DNA from: Anaerostipes sp.
GTDB lineage: Bacteria; Bacillota; Clostridia; Lachnospirales; Lachnospiraceae
NCBI GenBank assembly: GCA_028704435.1
Contig: JAQWFL010000013.1
Span: 17,190-81,189, forward strand
Length of the DNA: 64,000 bases
Direction: 5' to 3'
The notes beneath the pieces were generated by a model. That model was not told the origin of the DNA, ran no database searches, and saw only the letters and a program-made list of their open reading frames with translations. Of the stretch, positions 26,633 to 35,963 are shown one piece after another; positions within the stretch are counted from its first letter, which is position 1; each line of letters opens with the position of its first letter. The position numbers and the translations under genes are program-made.

Positions 26633-27793
26633 ATGTATAAAGTAAAATGCTTAAATCCAATTTCTGAAAAAGGGTTAGATTTATTTACAAGTGATTTTAA
26701 TGTAGTAGAAGAGTTACAAGACGCTGATGCTGTTTTGGTTCGTAGTGCAGGGATGCATGATTTGGACGTACCAGAAAGTCTTCTTGCAGTTGCAAGGGCA
26801 GGAGCGGGAGTAAATAACATCCCCCTAGATGAATATGCAAAGAAGGGAATCGTTGCATTTAATACACCAGGAGCCAATGCAAATGGTGTAAAGGAATTGG
26901 TGGTAGCTGGTTTATTACTTGCATCTCGTGGTATCATTGACGGTGCAAACTGGGTAAGAGCAAATAAAGATGATGAAAATCTTGCAAAGACAGTAGAAAA
27001 GCAAAAGAAGCAATATGCTGGGAATGAATTAAAAGGAAAGTCAATCGGTGTGATTGGTCTTGGAGCAATTGGAGTTTTGGTTGCAAATATCTGTAATCGT
27101 TTGGGAATGAATGTATATGGGTATGATCCTTATGTATCTGTTCGTTCTGCATGGAGTTTATCAAGAATGGTAAATCATAGCAGTTCATTAGATGAAATCT
27201 ATGAAAAATGTGATTTTATCACAATTCATGTACCATTTATGGATGCAACAAAAGGAATGATTGATGCAGATGCAGTAAGCAAAATGAAAGCTGGAGCAAC
27301 AATTCTTAATTTTGCAAGAGGAGAATTAGTAGATCAGGAAGCTGTATTAGATGGACTTGATGCAGGAAAATTAAAGCATTATGTAACTGATTTTCCTAAC
27401 GCAGCAGTGGCTCAAAATGATAAAGTAATAGCGATTCCTCATTTAGGAGCATCTACAGAAGAGTCTGAAGAAAATTGTGCAGAGATGGCAGTGGATGAAT
27501 TAATGAATTACTTAGAAAATGGAAATATTGTAAACTCTGTAAACTATCCAAATTGTGATTTAGGTAACATTGAATCAGGGGCACGTATTACAGTACACCA
27601 TAAGAATGTTCCAAATATGATTGGACAATTAACAGCAATTATTGCTGGAGAAGGATATAATATTGTAAACATGTTGAATAAATCAAAAGGTGAATGGGCA
27701 TATTCAATTTTAGATATTGAAAAGAAACTTGGTAAGAACATTGTAGAAAAAATGTCTGAAATCGATGAGGTTATTAGAGTTAGAGTACTTTAG
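26633..27793 (+). CDS. serA: D-3-phosphoglycerate dehydrogenase, short ACT form
   Basis: A 386-residue NAD-dependent dehydrogenase for the first step of serine synthesis. Nucleotide-binding IGVIGLGAIGVLVAN is near 140, the catalytic Arg is in LNFARGELVD (about 230), and the acid-His pair falls around DFPNAAVAQNDKVIAIPHLGA, with His near 272. The C-terminal 75 residues form a single ACT domain, a likely serine sensor. It lacks the intervening domain of the long form. It follows serC by 11 bp. Confidence 0.93.
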   Translation: MYKVKCLNPISEKGLDLFTSDFNVVEELQDADAVLVRSAGMHDLDVPESLLAVARAGAGVNNIPLDEYAKKGIVAFNTPGANANGVKELVVAGLLLASRGIIDGANWVRANKDDENLAKTVEKQKKQYAGNELKGKSIGVIGLGAIGVLVANICNRLGMNVYGYDPYVSVRSAWSLSRMVNHSSSLDEIYEKCDFITIHVPFMDATKGMIDADAVSKMKAGATILNFARGELVDQEAVLDGLDAGKLKHYVTDFPNAAVAQNDKVIAIPHLGASTEESEENCAEMAVDELMNYLENGNIVNSVNYPNCDLGNIESGARITVHHKNVPNMIGQLTAIIAGEGYNIVNMLNKSKGEWAYSILDIEKKLGKNIVEKMSEIDEVIRVRVL

Positions 27794-27811
27794 AGAGAAA
27801 AGGAGAAAATT

Positions 27812-28897
27812 ATGAGTAATAAATTAAAAGTTGGAATCCTTGGAGCCACTGGTATGGTTGGACAAAGATTTATTTCATTGCTAGAGAATCATCCATGGTT
27901 TGAAGTTACAACATTAGCTGCGAGTCCAAGATCAGCAGGTAAATCATATGAAGAAGCTGTTGGTGGTAGATGGAAGATGACAACACCAATGCCAGAAGCA
28001 GTAAAGTCTATGGTTGTTAAAAATGTAAATGAAATAGAAGAAGTTGCAAAAACAGTTGATTTTGTTTTTAGTGCAGTTGATATGTCAAAAGACGAAATTA
28101 AGAAAATAGAAGAAGATTATGCAAAAACTGAAACTCCAGTTGTTTCTAATAATAGCGCTCATCGATGGACTCCAGACGTACCAATGGTAGTTCCTGAAAT
28201 TAATCCAGCACATTTTGATGTGATTGAATTTCAAAAGAAGCGTCTTGGAACTACAAGAGGATTTGTTGCAGTAAAACCTAACTGCTCAATTCAAAGTTAT
28301 GCACCATGTCTTGCAGCGTGGAAGGAATTTGAACCAGTGGAAGTCGTTGCTACTACATATCAGGCAATTTCAGGTGCAGGTAAAACATTTAAGGATTGGC
28401 CAGAAATGGAAGGAAATGTTATTCCATATATTGGAGGAGAAGAAGAAAAGAGTGAGCAAGAGCCTTTGCGTGTTCTTGGTAAAGTAGAAGATGGTGTGAT
28501 TAAGAAAGCAGATGCTCCAAAGATTACATGTCAATGTATCAGAGTTCCAGTTTTAAATGGTCATACAGCAGCTGTATTTATTAAGTTTGCAAAGAAGCCT
28601 ACAAAAGAGCAGCTAATTGAAAAGTTAGTAAACTTTAGTGGGATTCCTCAGGAATTAGAACTTCCAAGTGCGCCAAAACAATTTATTCAATACTTAGAAG
28701 AAGACAATCGTCCTCAAGTAAGAGAAGATGTTGATTATGAAAATGGAATGGGAGTATCAATTGGAAGATTAAGAGAAGACAGTATTTATGATTATAAATT
28801 TGTCGGTCTTTCTCACAACACAGTAAGAGGAGCAGCTGGTGGAGCCGTTCTTTGTGCAGAAACTTTAAAAGCAAAAGGATTTATTACAAAGAAATAA
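27812..28897 (+). CDS. asd: Aspartate-semialdehyde dehydrogenase, archaeal/fungal-type
   Basis: A 361-residue enzyme making aspartate semialdehyde for lysine, threonine, methionine and diaminopimelate. It has GILGATGMVGQRFI at the N terminus, the catalytic Cys in VKPNCSIQSY (about residue 156) and the His in LNGHTAAVF (about 250). The length and the VVSNNSAHRW segment (about 110) fit the branch typical of archaea and fungi rather than the 330-residue bacterial form, as seen in several Clostridia. Confidence 0.93.
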   Translation: MSNKLKVGILGATGMVGQRFISLLENHPWFEVTTLAASPRSAGKSYEEAVGGRWKMTTPMPEAVKSMVVKNVNEIEEVAKTVDFVFSAVDMSKDEIKKIEEDYAKTETPVVSNNSAHRWTPDVPMVVPEINPAHFDVIEFQKKRLGTTRGFVAVKPNCSIQSYAPCLAAWKEFEPVEVVATTYQAISGAGKTFKDWPEMEGNVIPYIGGEEEKSEQEPLRVLGKVEDGVIKKADAPKITCQCIRVPVLNGHTAAVFIKFAKKPTKEQLIEKLVNFSGIPQELELPSAPKQFIQYLEEDNRPQVREDVDYENGMGVSIGRLREDSIYDYKFVGLSHNTVRGAAGGAVLCAETLKAKGFITKK

Positions 28898-28925
28898 AAA
28901 TAGATTTAAAGGAGACACGTAAGTT

Positions 28926-29756
28926 ATGATGAATTCTACGTATTTTCAGGAAATAGCAACATCCTATGTTGGAAAATTATCAGATTTTGCAGGTGATTTA
29001 TTTGTTGCGGTAGTTATCTTAATTGTAGGATTGAAATTAACAAAATGGATGATTTCAATTGTAAAAAAAGGATTAGAAAGAAAAGATGTAGACTATGGAT
29101 TTATTTCTTTTGCGTGCTCCTTTTTAAAGATTACATTACGTTGTATTGTTGTTTTTATGGCAGTCGAGAAACTAGGAGTTCAGGGGTCTACGATTGTAGC
29201 ACTGCTGGGTTCTGCAGGTGTTGCCATTGGTTTGGCACTTCAGGGAAGTCTCTCAAATGTTGCAGGAGGGGTTTTGCTTCTGGTTCTAAAACCTTTTCAG
29301 GTTGGAGACTATATTTTAGTAGAAGGAAGTGGATGTGAAGGAACTGTAGTTTCTTTAGATATCTTTTATACAAAACTCGAAACTGTTGATAATCGTGTCA
29401 TAGTAGTTCCAAATAAAACCATGGCAAACAGCAATCTTATTAACAACACAAAACAGGAAAAGCGTTTAATTGACTTGAAAATTGGTGTTTCTTATGAGAG
29501 TGACTTAAGTAAAGTGAAACAAATGATTTTTCATGTTTTAGAGCAAGAAGAACGATTAATCTTGCCAGAGGAAACAAAGGTATTTGTCAATGAACTTGGC
29601 AATAGTGCTGTTATTCTTGGTGTTCGTGCTTGGGTAAAAACAGAAGATTATATGCCAGTAAAATGGCATTTGCTAGAACAGATAAAATTAAAATTTGATG
29701 AGGAGAATATTGAAATTCCTTACAATAAACTAGATGTTACAATATGTAATTCATAA
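28926..29756 (+). CDS. mscS: Small-conductance mechanosensitive channel (MscS family)
   Basis: A 276-residue membrane channel of the MscS type. Two or three membrane segments occupy about residues 18-115; the pore helix is VALLGSAGVAIGLALQGSLSNVAGG (abbreviated landmark: ALQGSLSN, about 105), followed by the beta domain with VGDYI and VPNK (about 165). It opens under membrane tension to release solutes on osmotic downshock. AAGGAG is upstream; a second ATG at 28929 is possible. It ends the amino-acid operon at a strong terminator. Confidence 0.93.
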   Translation: MMNSTYFQEIATSYVGKLSDFAGDLFVAVVILIVGLKLTKWMISIVKKGLERKDVDYGFISFACSFLKITLRCIVVFMAVEKLGVQGSTIVALLGSAGVAIGLALQGSLSNVAGGVLLLVLKPFQVGDYILVEGSGCEGTVVSLDIFYTKLETVDNRVIVVPNKTMANSNLINNTKQEKRLIDLKIGVSYESDLSKVKQMIFHVLEQEERLILPEETKVFVNELGNSAVILGVRAWVKTEDYMPVKWHLLEQIKLKFDEENIEIPYNKLDVTICNS

Positions 29757-29757
29757 C

Positions 29758-29791
29758 AAAAAAAGATGGAAATTATTCCATCTTTTTTTTT
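29758..29791. terminator. Bidirectional terminator between mscS and lipoprotein gene
   Basis: AAAAAAGATGGAA and TTCCATCTTTTTTT pair around a 4-nt loop. It overlaps the last codons of the minus-strand lipoprotein gene. Confidence 0.88.
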
Positions 29792-31485
29792 ATGATATCT
29801 TTTAGTTTTTCTAGATATTCTATGATCAATGTTTGCTTTTTGTAGATAAGGAAACAAAGAATGATTAAAATTCCCAAAGGGAAAATAAATTGAAGTATAT
29901 GAAGCCAATGATCGGCTGTGGTGCTCCCAATATAGTCAGCTTTAAAAGTATCAGAAGAAAGATTGTATGAGTCAATAGATTGTACAGTGTCATTCGCAGA
30001 AATATAATTTGCAAATTCTTTGTGAATTACATTTTTGCTTTTTTGTTCTCTCTTATAATTTTTGCTATTCATAGAAATAGATTTGGTGTCTTCCGAGCTA
30101 ATGGAAATCAACTGGAATTTACCGCGAATCTTGTTGTTGTTTCCTAACAGAGAAAAGTTAAAAGTTAAATTTGATTGTTTTCCCTTAAAAATAGAATTCC
30201 TTGATTGATAATCTATGGAACAGTTTGAGAAAACAGACTTTAAATCAGCATTACAATTCTCAACAGTGCCACTTTGCTTGAATATAACTGTAGCACTATT
30301 TTTGTTCTTTTTTGATGTTACAAAGGAAAATGTATTGCCAGCAAAACGAGATATCATTTTGTTTAATTCCTTTTTTGAATAATTATCTGCAAGTTGGAAC
30401 TGGTATATAACTTGCAGATTCTCTTTGTTCTTATAAATAGAAGTAATTTCATAGGACTTAACTATTATCTGATTTTTACAAGTAAATGTAACTTTTGGTT
30501 TCGCGTTAGTACTTTGTAGTAGTTCTTTTGTTTTTTGATTTGCAGTCACAGAATAGGTTGAAGATACATTCCCTGATTTGTCCGCAAAATTAGTAAAATC
30601 CAATTGTTCATCAAAGGCTTCCTGATAAGAAAAAGGAGATGCTTTTTTTTCTTTTAAGGAACTTTTGCCAAAGGAGATGTTAGAATGAAGTACCTTCCGT
30701 GTGACAGCACATAAATCTGTAAAACTGTCTGCAGAAAATGAAACATGAAGGGTTTTACCAGTATCATTGGAGGTCCAATCAATGGAGGTTCCTTTTATAT
30801 TTTCAAAGTATGAATTAATAGAAGATCGATGCTGTTCTAATGTTGCTTCAGGTATATTGAAATCAATGGTTCTTTCGTATGTATGATTTTCTTTTTGCGT
30901 TGTTTGAACATGGATAGAATCAATCTTTTCATAAGCAAGGGTATTTACAGAAATCTTGTTCTCAGTGGAGTATTCATTTCCATCAAAATAAAATGAAGTT
31001 TTTTTCAAATTCCACAGATCATCAGAATGTTCTTTGTCTACATATCCCTTTTCATAAAAGGCGGTGAAAAGCCAAGCCATTAAATCCTTAGAAGTAAAAT
31101 TCTCTTCATACCTAATTCCGTGGACAAATGGTGAAGAGGAGTACTGATAAGTTATCTTTGGAGAGAAGTTTAACAAAGCATCTAATTTCTTTTTGTAGTC
31201 TGATTTCGAAGTAAAATTCAGATAAAAAGTATAAGTGTATGTATTATTCGTCTCTTTTTTTGTATAAGAAAGAGACGATGGACATGCATCTTTGATGATT
31301 TTTTCTAAAGCATTTGCATTCCCATCAAAAGAACTTTGTAAATCAGAAATACGAATGGAACAAGACATGGTTCTTGTTCCAGCAAAATTCGTATTTAGTT
31401 TCAATTTACTTGTCAATTCAATCCCACAGCCTACCAATAATATAAGAGATAGAATCAGTGGAAGTAGTAGAAACTTTTTTTTCAT
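29773..31485 (-). CDS. Large membrane-anchored lipoprotein of unknown function
   Basis: I do not recognise this 570-residue protein. It starts with a basic, hydrophobic signal and a lipobox, LLVGCG (Cys about residue 20). A long Ser/Thr/Asn/Lys-rich extracytoplasmic region follows, with repeated beta-type stretches such as TYTFYLNFTS and NLTFNFSLLG. A single membrane helix lies near residues 535-555, then a short basic tail (EYLEKLKDIIKKKME). A protein anchored at both ends is unusual. No enzymatic motif is seen. It ends 9 bp downstream of argH and may be transcribed with it, being next on the minus strand. Confidence 0.8.
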   Translation of the reverse strand: MKKKFLLLPLILSLILLVGCGIELTSKLKLNTNFAGTRTMSCSIRISDLQSSFDGNANALEKIIKDACPSSLSYTKKETNNTYTYTFYLNFTSKSDYKKKLDALLNFSPKITYQYSSSPFVHGIRYEENFTSKDLMAWLFTAFYEKGYVDKEHSDDLWNLKKTSFYFDGNEYSTENKISVNTLAYEKIDSIHVQTTQKENHTYERTIDFNIPEATLEQHRSSINSYFENIKGTSIDWTSNDTGKTLHVSFSADSFTDLCAVTRKVLHSNISFGKSSLKEKKASPFSYQEAFDEQLDFTNFADKSGNVSSTYSVTANQKTKELLQSTNAKPKVTFTCKNQIIVKSYEITSIYKNKENLQVIYQFQLADNYSKKELNKMISRFAGNTFSFVTSKKNKNSATVIFKQSGTVENCNADLKSVFSNCSIDYQSRNSIFKGKQSNLTFNFSLLGNNNKIRGKFQLISISSEDTKSISMNSKNYKREQKSKNVIHKEFANYISANDTVQSIDSYNLSSDTFKADYIGSTTADHWLHILQFIFPLGILIILCFLIYKKQTLIIEYLEKLKDIIKKKME

Positions 31486-31494
31486 AGTATTATC

Positions 31495-32877
31495 CTAATC
31501 TAGAGTGCTTAGATAGTGTTCGTTGATTGAAATTACCTGTTTCATTGCATCCTCACCAGGAGCACCAATGGTATTTCTCTTTTCAACACATGTTTTCATA
31601 GCAATTGCTTCATATATATCATCTTCAAAAGCAGGGCTGATTTCCCTGTATTCTTCTAAGGATAAATCATCTAAAGCAATATTTTTATCGATACAAAGTA
31701 ACACAAGTTTTCCAACAATACCGTGGGCATCTCTGAAAGGAACACCATGGTTTACTAGATAGTCGGCTGCATCTGTGGCGTTTGTAAATCCGTTTTTTGC
31801 ACTTGCTTCCATATTGTCTTTATGGAAAGTCATAGTCTGCATCATTCCATTAAATAACTTGATACATCCTTTGACGGTATCAATAGAATCAAAGGTTAGT
31901 TCTTTGTCTTCCTGCATATCCTTATTATATGCAAGAGGAATACCTTTCATAGTTGTGAGGATTGATGTAAGGGAAGCATATACGCGACCGGTTTTACCAC
32001 GAACTAATTCAGCAATATCTGGATTCTTTTTTTGTGGCATAATACTGCTTCCTGTACTATAGCTGTCATCAATGGAAATAAATTGATATTCGTTGGAGTT
32101 CCAGATAATAATTTCCTCACAAAATCTACTTAGATGAACCATGATGGTAGACAAAGCAGAAAGAAGTTCAATCACATAGTCACGATCTGAAACAGAATCC
32201 ATACTATTTAAAGTAGGACCAGAAAAATCTAAAAGACTTGCAGTCAATTCACGGTCTAGTGGATATGTTGTTCCAGCTAAAGCACCAGAACCTAGAGGAC
32301 AGTAGTTCATACGATTATAGATATCACATAATCTAGAATAGTCCCTTTTAAACATCTCCATATAAGCACCTATGTGATGAGCTAAAGTAACTGGCTGAGC
32401 TTTCTGCAAATGTGTAAATCCAGGCATAAAAGTATCAGTATGTTCTTTCATTAGTCCGTGTAAAGTTTCCATTAGCTCTTTTAATAGTTCTTTTAGCTCT
32501 ACAACCTCATCGCGAGTATAAAGTTTCATATCAAGTGCAACTTGATCATTACGACTTCTTCCAGTATGTAATTTCTTTCCTGGATCGCCAATACGGTCAA
32601 TTAAATTTGCCTCTACAAAGCTATGAATATCTTCGTATTTACTTGTGATTTCGATTTTGCCAGATTCAATATCTGCCAAGATACTATTAAGACCATCGAT
32701 GATTTGAACTTTTTCTTCATTGGTTAGAACACCAACCTTTGCAAGCATTGTTACATGGGCAATACTCCCACGAATATCCTGACGATAAAACTTTTGGTCA
32801 AATGAAATTGATGCGTTAAAATTATATACTAGTTGATCTGTTTCCTTTGTGAAACGACCACCCCATAATTGTGCCAT
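31495..32877 (-). CDS. argH: Argininosuccinate lyase
   Basis: A 460-residue enzyme of the fumarase/aspartase superfamily; the last step of arginine synthesis, giving arginine and fumarate. It begins [16 protein letters not shown]; further motifs are [11 protein letters not shown] (about 110), [13 protein letters not shown] (about 157) and the superfamily signature [12 protein letters not shown] (about 280), which carries the catalytic Ser. argG and other arginine genes are not nearby. GAGGAAT precedes the start. Confidence 0.96.
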   Translation of the reverse strand: MAQLWGGRFTKETDQLVYNFNASISFDQKFYRQDIRGSIAHVTMLAKVGVLTNEEKVQIIDGLNSILADIESGKIEITSKYEDIHSFVEANLIDRIGDPGKKLHTGRSRNDQVALDMKLYTRDEVVELKELLKELMETLHGLMKEHTDTFMPGFTHLQKAQPVTLAHHIGAYMEMFKRDYSRLCDIYNRMNYCPLGSGALAGTTYPLDRELTASLLDFSGPTLNSMDSVSDRDYVIELLSALSTIMVHLSRFCEEIIIWNSNEYQFISIDDSYSTGSSIMPQKKNPDIAELVRGKTGRVYASLTSILTTMKGIPLAYNKDMQEDKELTFDSIDTVKGCIKLFNGMMQTMTFHKDNMEASAKNGFTNATDAADYLVNHGVPFRDAHGIVGKLVLLCIDKNIALDDLSLEEYREISPAFEDDIYEAIAMKTCVEKRNTIGAPGEDAMKQVISINEHYLSTLD

Positions 32878-33015
32878 AATATATTCCTCATTTCTAAAAT
32901 TAATTTTTACATATACTTTTTTATTTTACACTAAATACTATAAAAAATAAACACTGAATATAAGAATAAATCAAGAGATACTAGAACATAATAAGAAAAA
33001 ACAGGTAGGTTGATT

Positions 33016-33438
33016 ATGATTACATCAAAAATAGAAAAAGAAGTTATCTTATTTGCTCTTGGCGGTATGTCATATTTTATTTTGGAAATTATTGTGAGGG
33101 GATATTCTCACTATACCATGTTTTTATGTGGAGGCCTATGTTTTTTATCGTGTGGAAAACTAAATGAAAAGGCACATGGAAAGATTAGTTTTGTTGGTCA
33201 AATGGTCTTGTCATCCATAATTATTACAGGAGTAGAACTAGTCACTGGTATTATTGTGAACTTATGGTTGAAATGGGATATCTGGGATTATTCAAATATG
33301 CCATATAATTTTATGGGTCAAATATGTCTTTTGTACTCAATATTTTGGTTTTTTATTTCAGGGATTATTATTTTAATGGATGATTATCTTAGACATATAT
33401 TGTTTCATGAAAAAATGGAGCATTATAAAATATGGTAA
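33016..33438 (+). CDS. CmpB-type putative ABC transporter membrane protein
   Basis: A 140-residue protein with four membrane segments. The pattern WDYSNMPYNFMGQICLLYS near residue 95 and the preceding ELVTGIIVNL resemble the family called putative ABC transporter type IV (CmpB). No ATPase partner is adjacent, so a transport role is unproved. The ATG at 33016 is favoured over the TTG at 33010 because AGGTAGG is then better spaced. It is monocistronic. Confidence 0.7.
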   Translation: MITSKIEKEVILFALGGMSYFILEIIVRGYSHYTMFLCGGLCFLSCGKLNEKAHGKISFVGQMVLSSIIITGVELVTGIIVNLWLKWDIWDYSNMPYNFMGQICLLYSIFWFFISGIIILMDDYLRHILFHEKMEHYKIW

Positions 33439-33469
33439 AAAAAGAGATTGCAAAAATGCAATCTCTTTT
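33437..33469. terminator. Bidirectional terminator
   Basis: AAAAGAGATTGC and GCAATCTCTTTT form a 12-bp stem with a 6-nt loop between convergent genes. Confidence 0.88.
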
Positions 33470-33480
33470 CTAATAAAATT

Positions 33481-35472
33481 CTATAAGAATTGACGTCTTT
33501 CTAATGCTAACAATACGTCACGACCTTCTTTGACACCTTCAATTATACGACGAGTCTGAGCACTGTCTCCAATATTGAGAACTTCGATTCCTTCCATGAT
33601 GAAGTGATCATATAATTCACGAAGAGAAGGAGTTGCTGACTGCATTCCTAAACAAATGAATCCGTAATCGAAGTCTAAATCTAATTCTTGATAGTCATGC
33701 TTTACAATAAAGCTATGTTCTTTGACTTCAAGAAGAGTAGCGTTTGGATATTGAGTTACATCGTACTTCTTAAGCATATCATTGGCACCAGTTTTAGTGA
33801 TAATATCTAGCCCTTCACCGAAATGTCCCTTTTGCTCTACAATTGTTACATCAGCATGTCTTGGTGCAAAAAATTCCACAACATCTAATCCAACGTTTCC
33901 TCCACCAATGACGACGACTTTTTTACCAGTTAAGTCTTCAGGGAAAGAATCAACACTGTCTACTAAATCAAAGATTGTCAAGGCATTCTTTGACTTGATG
34001 TTTTCTGATAAACCTTTAATTGTATCGGGTAGGCGAGGAGTAGATCCCGTAGCATTCACTACTAAATCAGGTTTGAAGCCATCTACAAAATCAGCTGTTG
34101 CCTCTACATTCTTACATATAAATAAATTCTTTAATTCACTGGCACGTTGTTCTAAGTATTTAGGGAAATATCCTAAACGCTTTTTATTTGGCATCTTACC
34201 AACACGCCGGGCAAGTCCACCAAGATGTGCAGTTTTCTCAATTAAGATTGTTGTACATCCAACTTCAGCAGCTGTACATGCAGCTTCTAATCCAGCAGTA
34301 CCACCACCAATAACAACTACATTACAAGGTTTTGTAATCTTTTCTGTCTTATGTGTATCACCATCAACGATAGATGGATTAATAGTGCAGCGAATTGGGT
34401 CATTCCCAAGAGTTGCAGTACATCCATTGTTACATGAAATACATCGGTTAATATCATCAGTATTACCAAATTGAACTTTGTTTACCCACTCAGGATCAGC
34501 AATCAATCCACGACCAATGGCAATGAAATCTCCACGACCATCTTCAAGAATCTTGTTTGCAATTTCAGGTTCACGAATGTTACCTTCAGCAGTACAAGGT
34601 TTTCCAGTTTTGTTACGGATAGCTTCTGACATATATGCTTTCCATCCATCTGGAAGATAATCTGCAGATAATTGATATTGAATAGAGCAAGTCAATCCTG
34701 ATGAAACAGAATATACATCTACATATTGATCATAGTATTGAATCATCTCTAATGTATCGTCTAATGTATTCCCACCCTCTGCTAATTCATCTGCACTGAT
34801 GCGTAGGAATATAGGAATGTTTTCTCCAACAGCTTCATGTACAGCTTTTAGTACCATTGCGACAATACGAGCACGGTTCTCCATAGAGCCACCAAACTCA
34901 TCAGTTCTGTCGTTCGTAAGAGGGGATAAAAACTGATTCAAAAGATAACCGTGTCCTGCCTGAATTTCAACGGCATCGAAACCAGCGGTTATAGCACGTC
35001 TTGCGGCATCAGCGAACTTTTGTACAATGACGTCTATCTCATCTTTAGTTAATACACGTGGGATATCACCTCTTTCTCGAGATGGAATATCAGAAGCAGA
35101 CACTGGCTGAATGTTTGTGTAAGTTGCTTCACATGCAGAGCCACCATGATTTAAACAAATGGAAATTTTTGCTCCATATTCATGAACTTTATCACATAGT
35201 TTATAAAGACCGTGAATATAATTATCATGGTCAATTCGTAGTTGAGCAGTACCTAAAGATCCTTGAGGAGAGGCAATGCTTGCTCCTTCTACTGTAATTA
35301 ATCCAGTTCCACCTTTGGCACGTTGTCTATAATAATTAATTAGCTTCTCGCTAACTTCACCGTTGTGTTCTGCAAAATTTGTTCCAATTGGAGTCATGAC
35401 AATACGATTCTTAAGGGTCATTGACTTGATTGTAAATGGTTCAAATAATTTACGAAAATTTTTTGCTGCCAT
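33481..35472 (-). CDS. FMN/FAD/Fe-S ene-reductase (Old Yellow Enzyme fused to FAD domain)
   Basis: A protein of 663 residues like 2,4-dienoyl-CoA reductase, BaiCD/BaiH and enoate reductases. Residues 1-330 form an Old Yellow Enzyme TIM barrel (AGHGYLLNQFLSPLTNDR near 170). A [4Fe-4S] motif follows: CISCNNGCTATLG, then IRCTINPS. The C-terminal half has two dinucleotide folds, VVVIGGGTAGLEAA and VVVIGGGNVGLDVV. It reduces activated C=C bonds, but the substrate is open. The start at 35472 has GGAGGA upstream; a longer frame lacks a site. It is divergent from a small protein and LysR gene. Confidence 0.9.
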   Translation of the reverse strand: MAAKNFRKLFEPFTIKSMTLKNRIVMTPIGTNFAEHNGEVSEKLINYYRQRAKGGTGLITVEGASIASPQGSLGTAQLRIDHDNYIHGLYKLCDKVHEYGAKISICLNHGGSACEATYTNIQPVSASDIPSRERGDIPRVLTKDEIDVIVQKFADAARRAITAGFDAVEIQAGHGYLLNQFLSPLTNDRTDEFGGSMENRARIVAMVLKAVHEAVGENIPIFLRISADELAEGGNTLDDTLEMIQYYDQYVDVYSVSSGLTCSIQYQLSADYLPDGWKAYMSEAIRNKTGKPCTAEGNIREPEIANKILEDGRGDFIAIGRGLIADPEWVNKVQFGNTDDINRCISCNNGCTATLGNDPIRCTINPSIVDGDTHKTEKITKPCNVVVIGGGTAGLEAACTAAEVGCTTILIEKTAHLGGLARRVGKMPNKKRLGYFPKYLEQRASELKNLFICKNVEATADFVDGFKPDLVVNATGSTPRLPDTIKGLSENIKSKNALTIFDLVDSVDSFPEDLTGKKVVVIGGGNVGLDVVEFFAPRHADVTIVEQKGHFGEGLDIITKTGANDMLKKYDVTQYPNATLLEVKEHSFIVKHDYQELDLDFDYGFICLGMQSATPSLRELYDHFIMEGIEVLNIGDSAQTRRIIEGVKEGRDVLLALERRQFL

Positions 35473-35675
35473 AGTTAAATTCCTCCATATCTTTCTAAAT
35501 AACAATAAATCAATTATATCAAAACGTGTATACAAATGCAATGACTTAAAACACATAAAAATTTATAGAAATAGATGAATTGATAAAATCTATACATACA
35601 ATTTACATAATCAATGGATTCTCTATTTGAAATATGTGTGTTACAATGTATTTAATATGAAGAAGGAGAAAAAAT

Positions 35676-35882
35676 ATGGGTATATTAATTCAAGAGACAA
35701 CAAGAGAAGAAAGAGAGCAAATTGTAGCAGAATCAATTGGAAATATTGATGCAACCTGTGATGGCTGTGCATCAGGAATTATAGAAATGTATCAAGATTA
35801 TATAGAAGGAAAGAAAGAGTTACGTGAAATTAACATGGAGTTTAATGCCAAGTATGTATCTGGCTCACAAGGGCCACAATAA
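35676..35882 (+). CDS. Small conserved-looking protein with CxxC motif, unknown
   Basis: A 68-residue acidic protein with a good site (GAAGGAG) 6 bp before its ATG. It has no signal peptide or membrane segment. The centre carries ATCDGCASG, a CxxC pair that could bind metal or be redox-active. I do not recognise a family. It is divergent from the ene-reductase gene and 81 bp before a LysR regulator gene, so it may belong to the same locus. Confidence 0.7.
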   Translation: MGILIQETTREEREQIVAESIGNIDATCDGCASGIIEMYQDYIEGKKELREINMEFNAKYVSGSQGPQ

Positions 35883-35963
35883 TTTAGCAAAAATATACAA
35901 AAAACACGCGAATTATGTTATAGTATTGATAGACGTTTTTTATTGATTCGAAGGAGAAATACT

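Noticed and set aside
33782..34474. A 230-codon plus-strand frame opposite the ene-reductase gene.
   Set aside because: It is antisense to the FAD-binding part of a well-supported gene; its length reflects codon bias, not coding.
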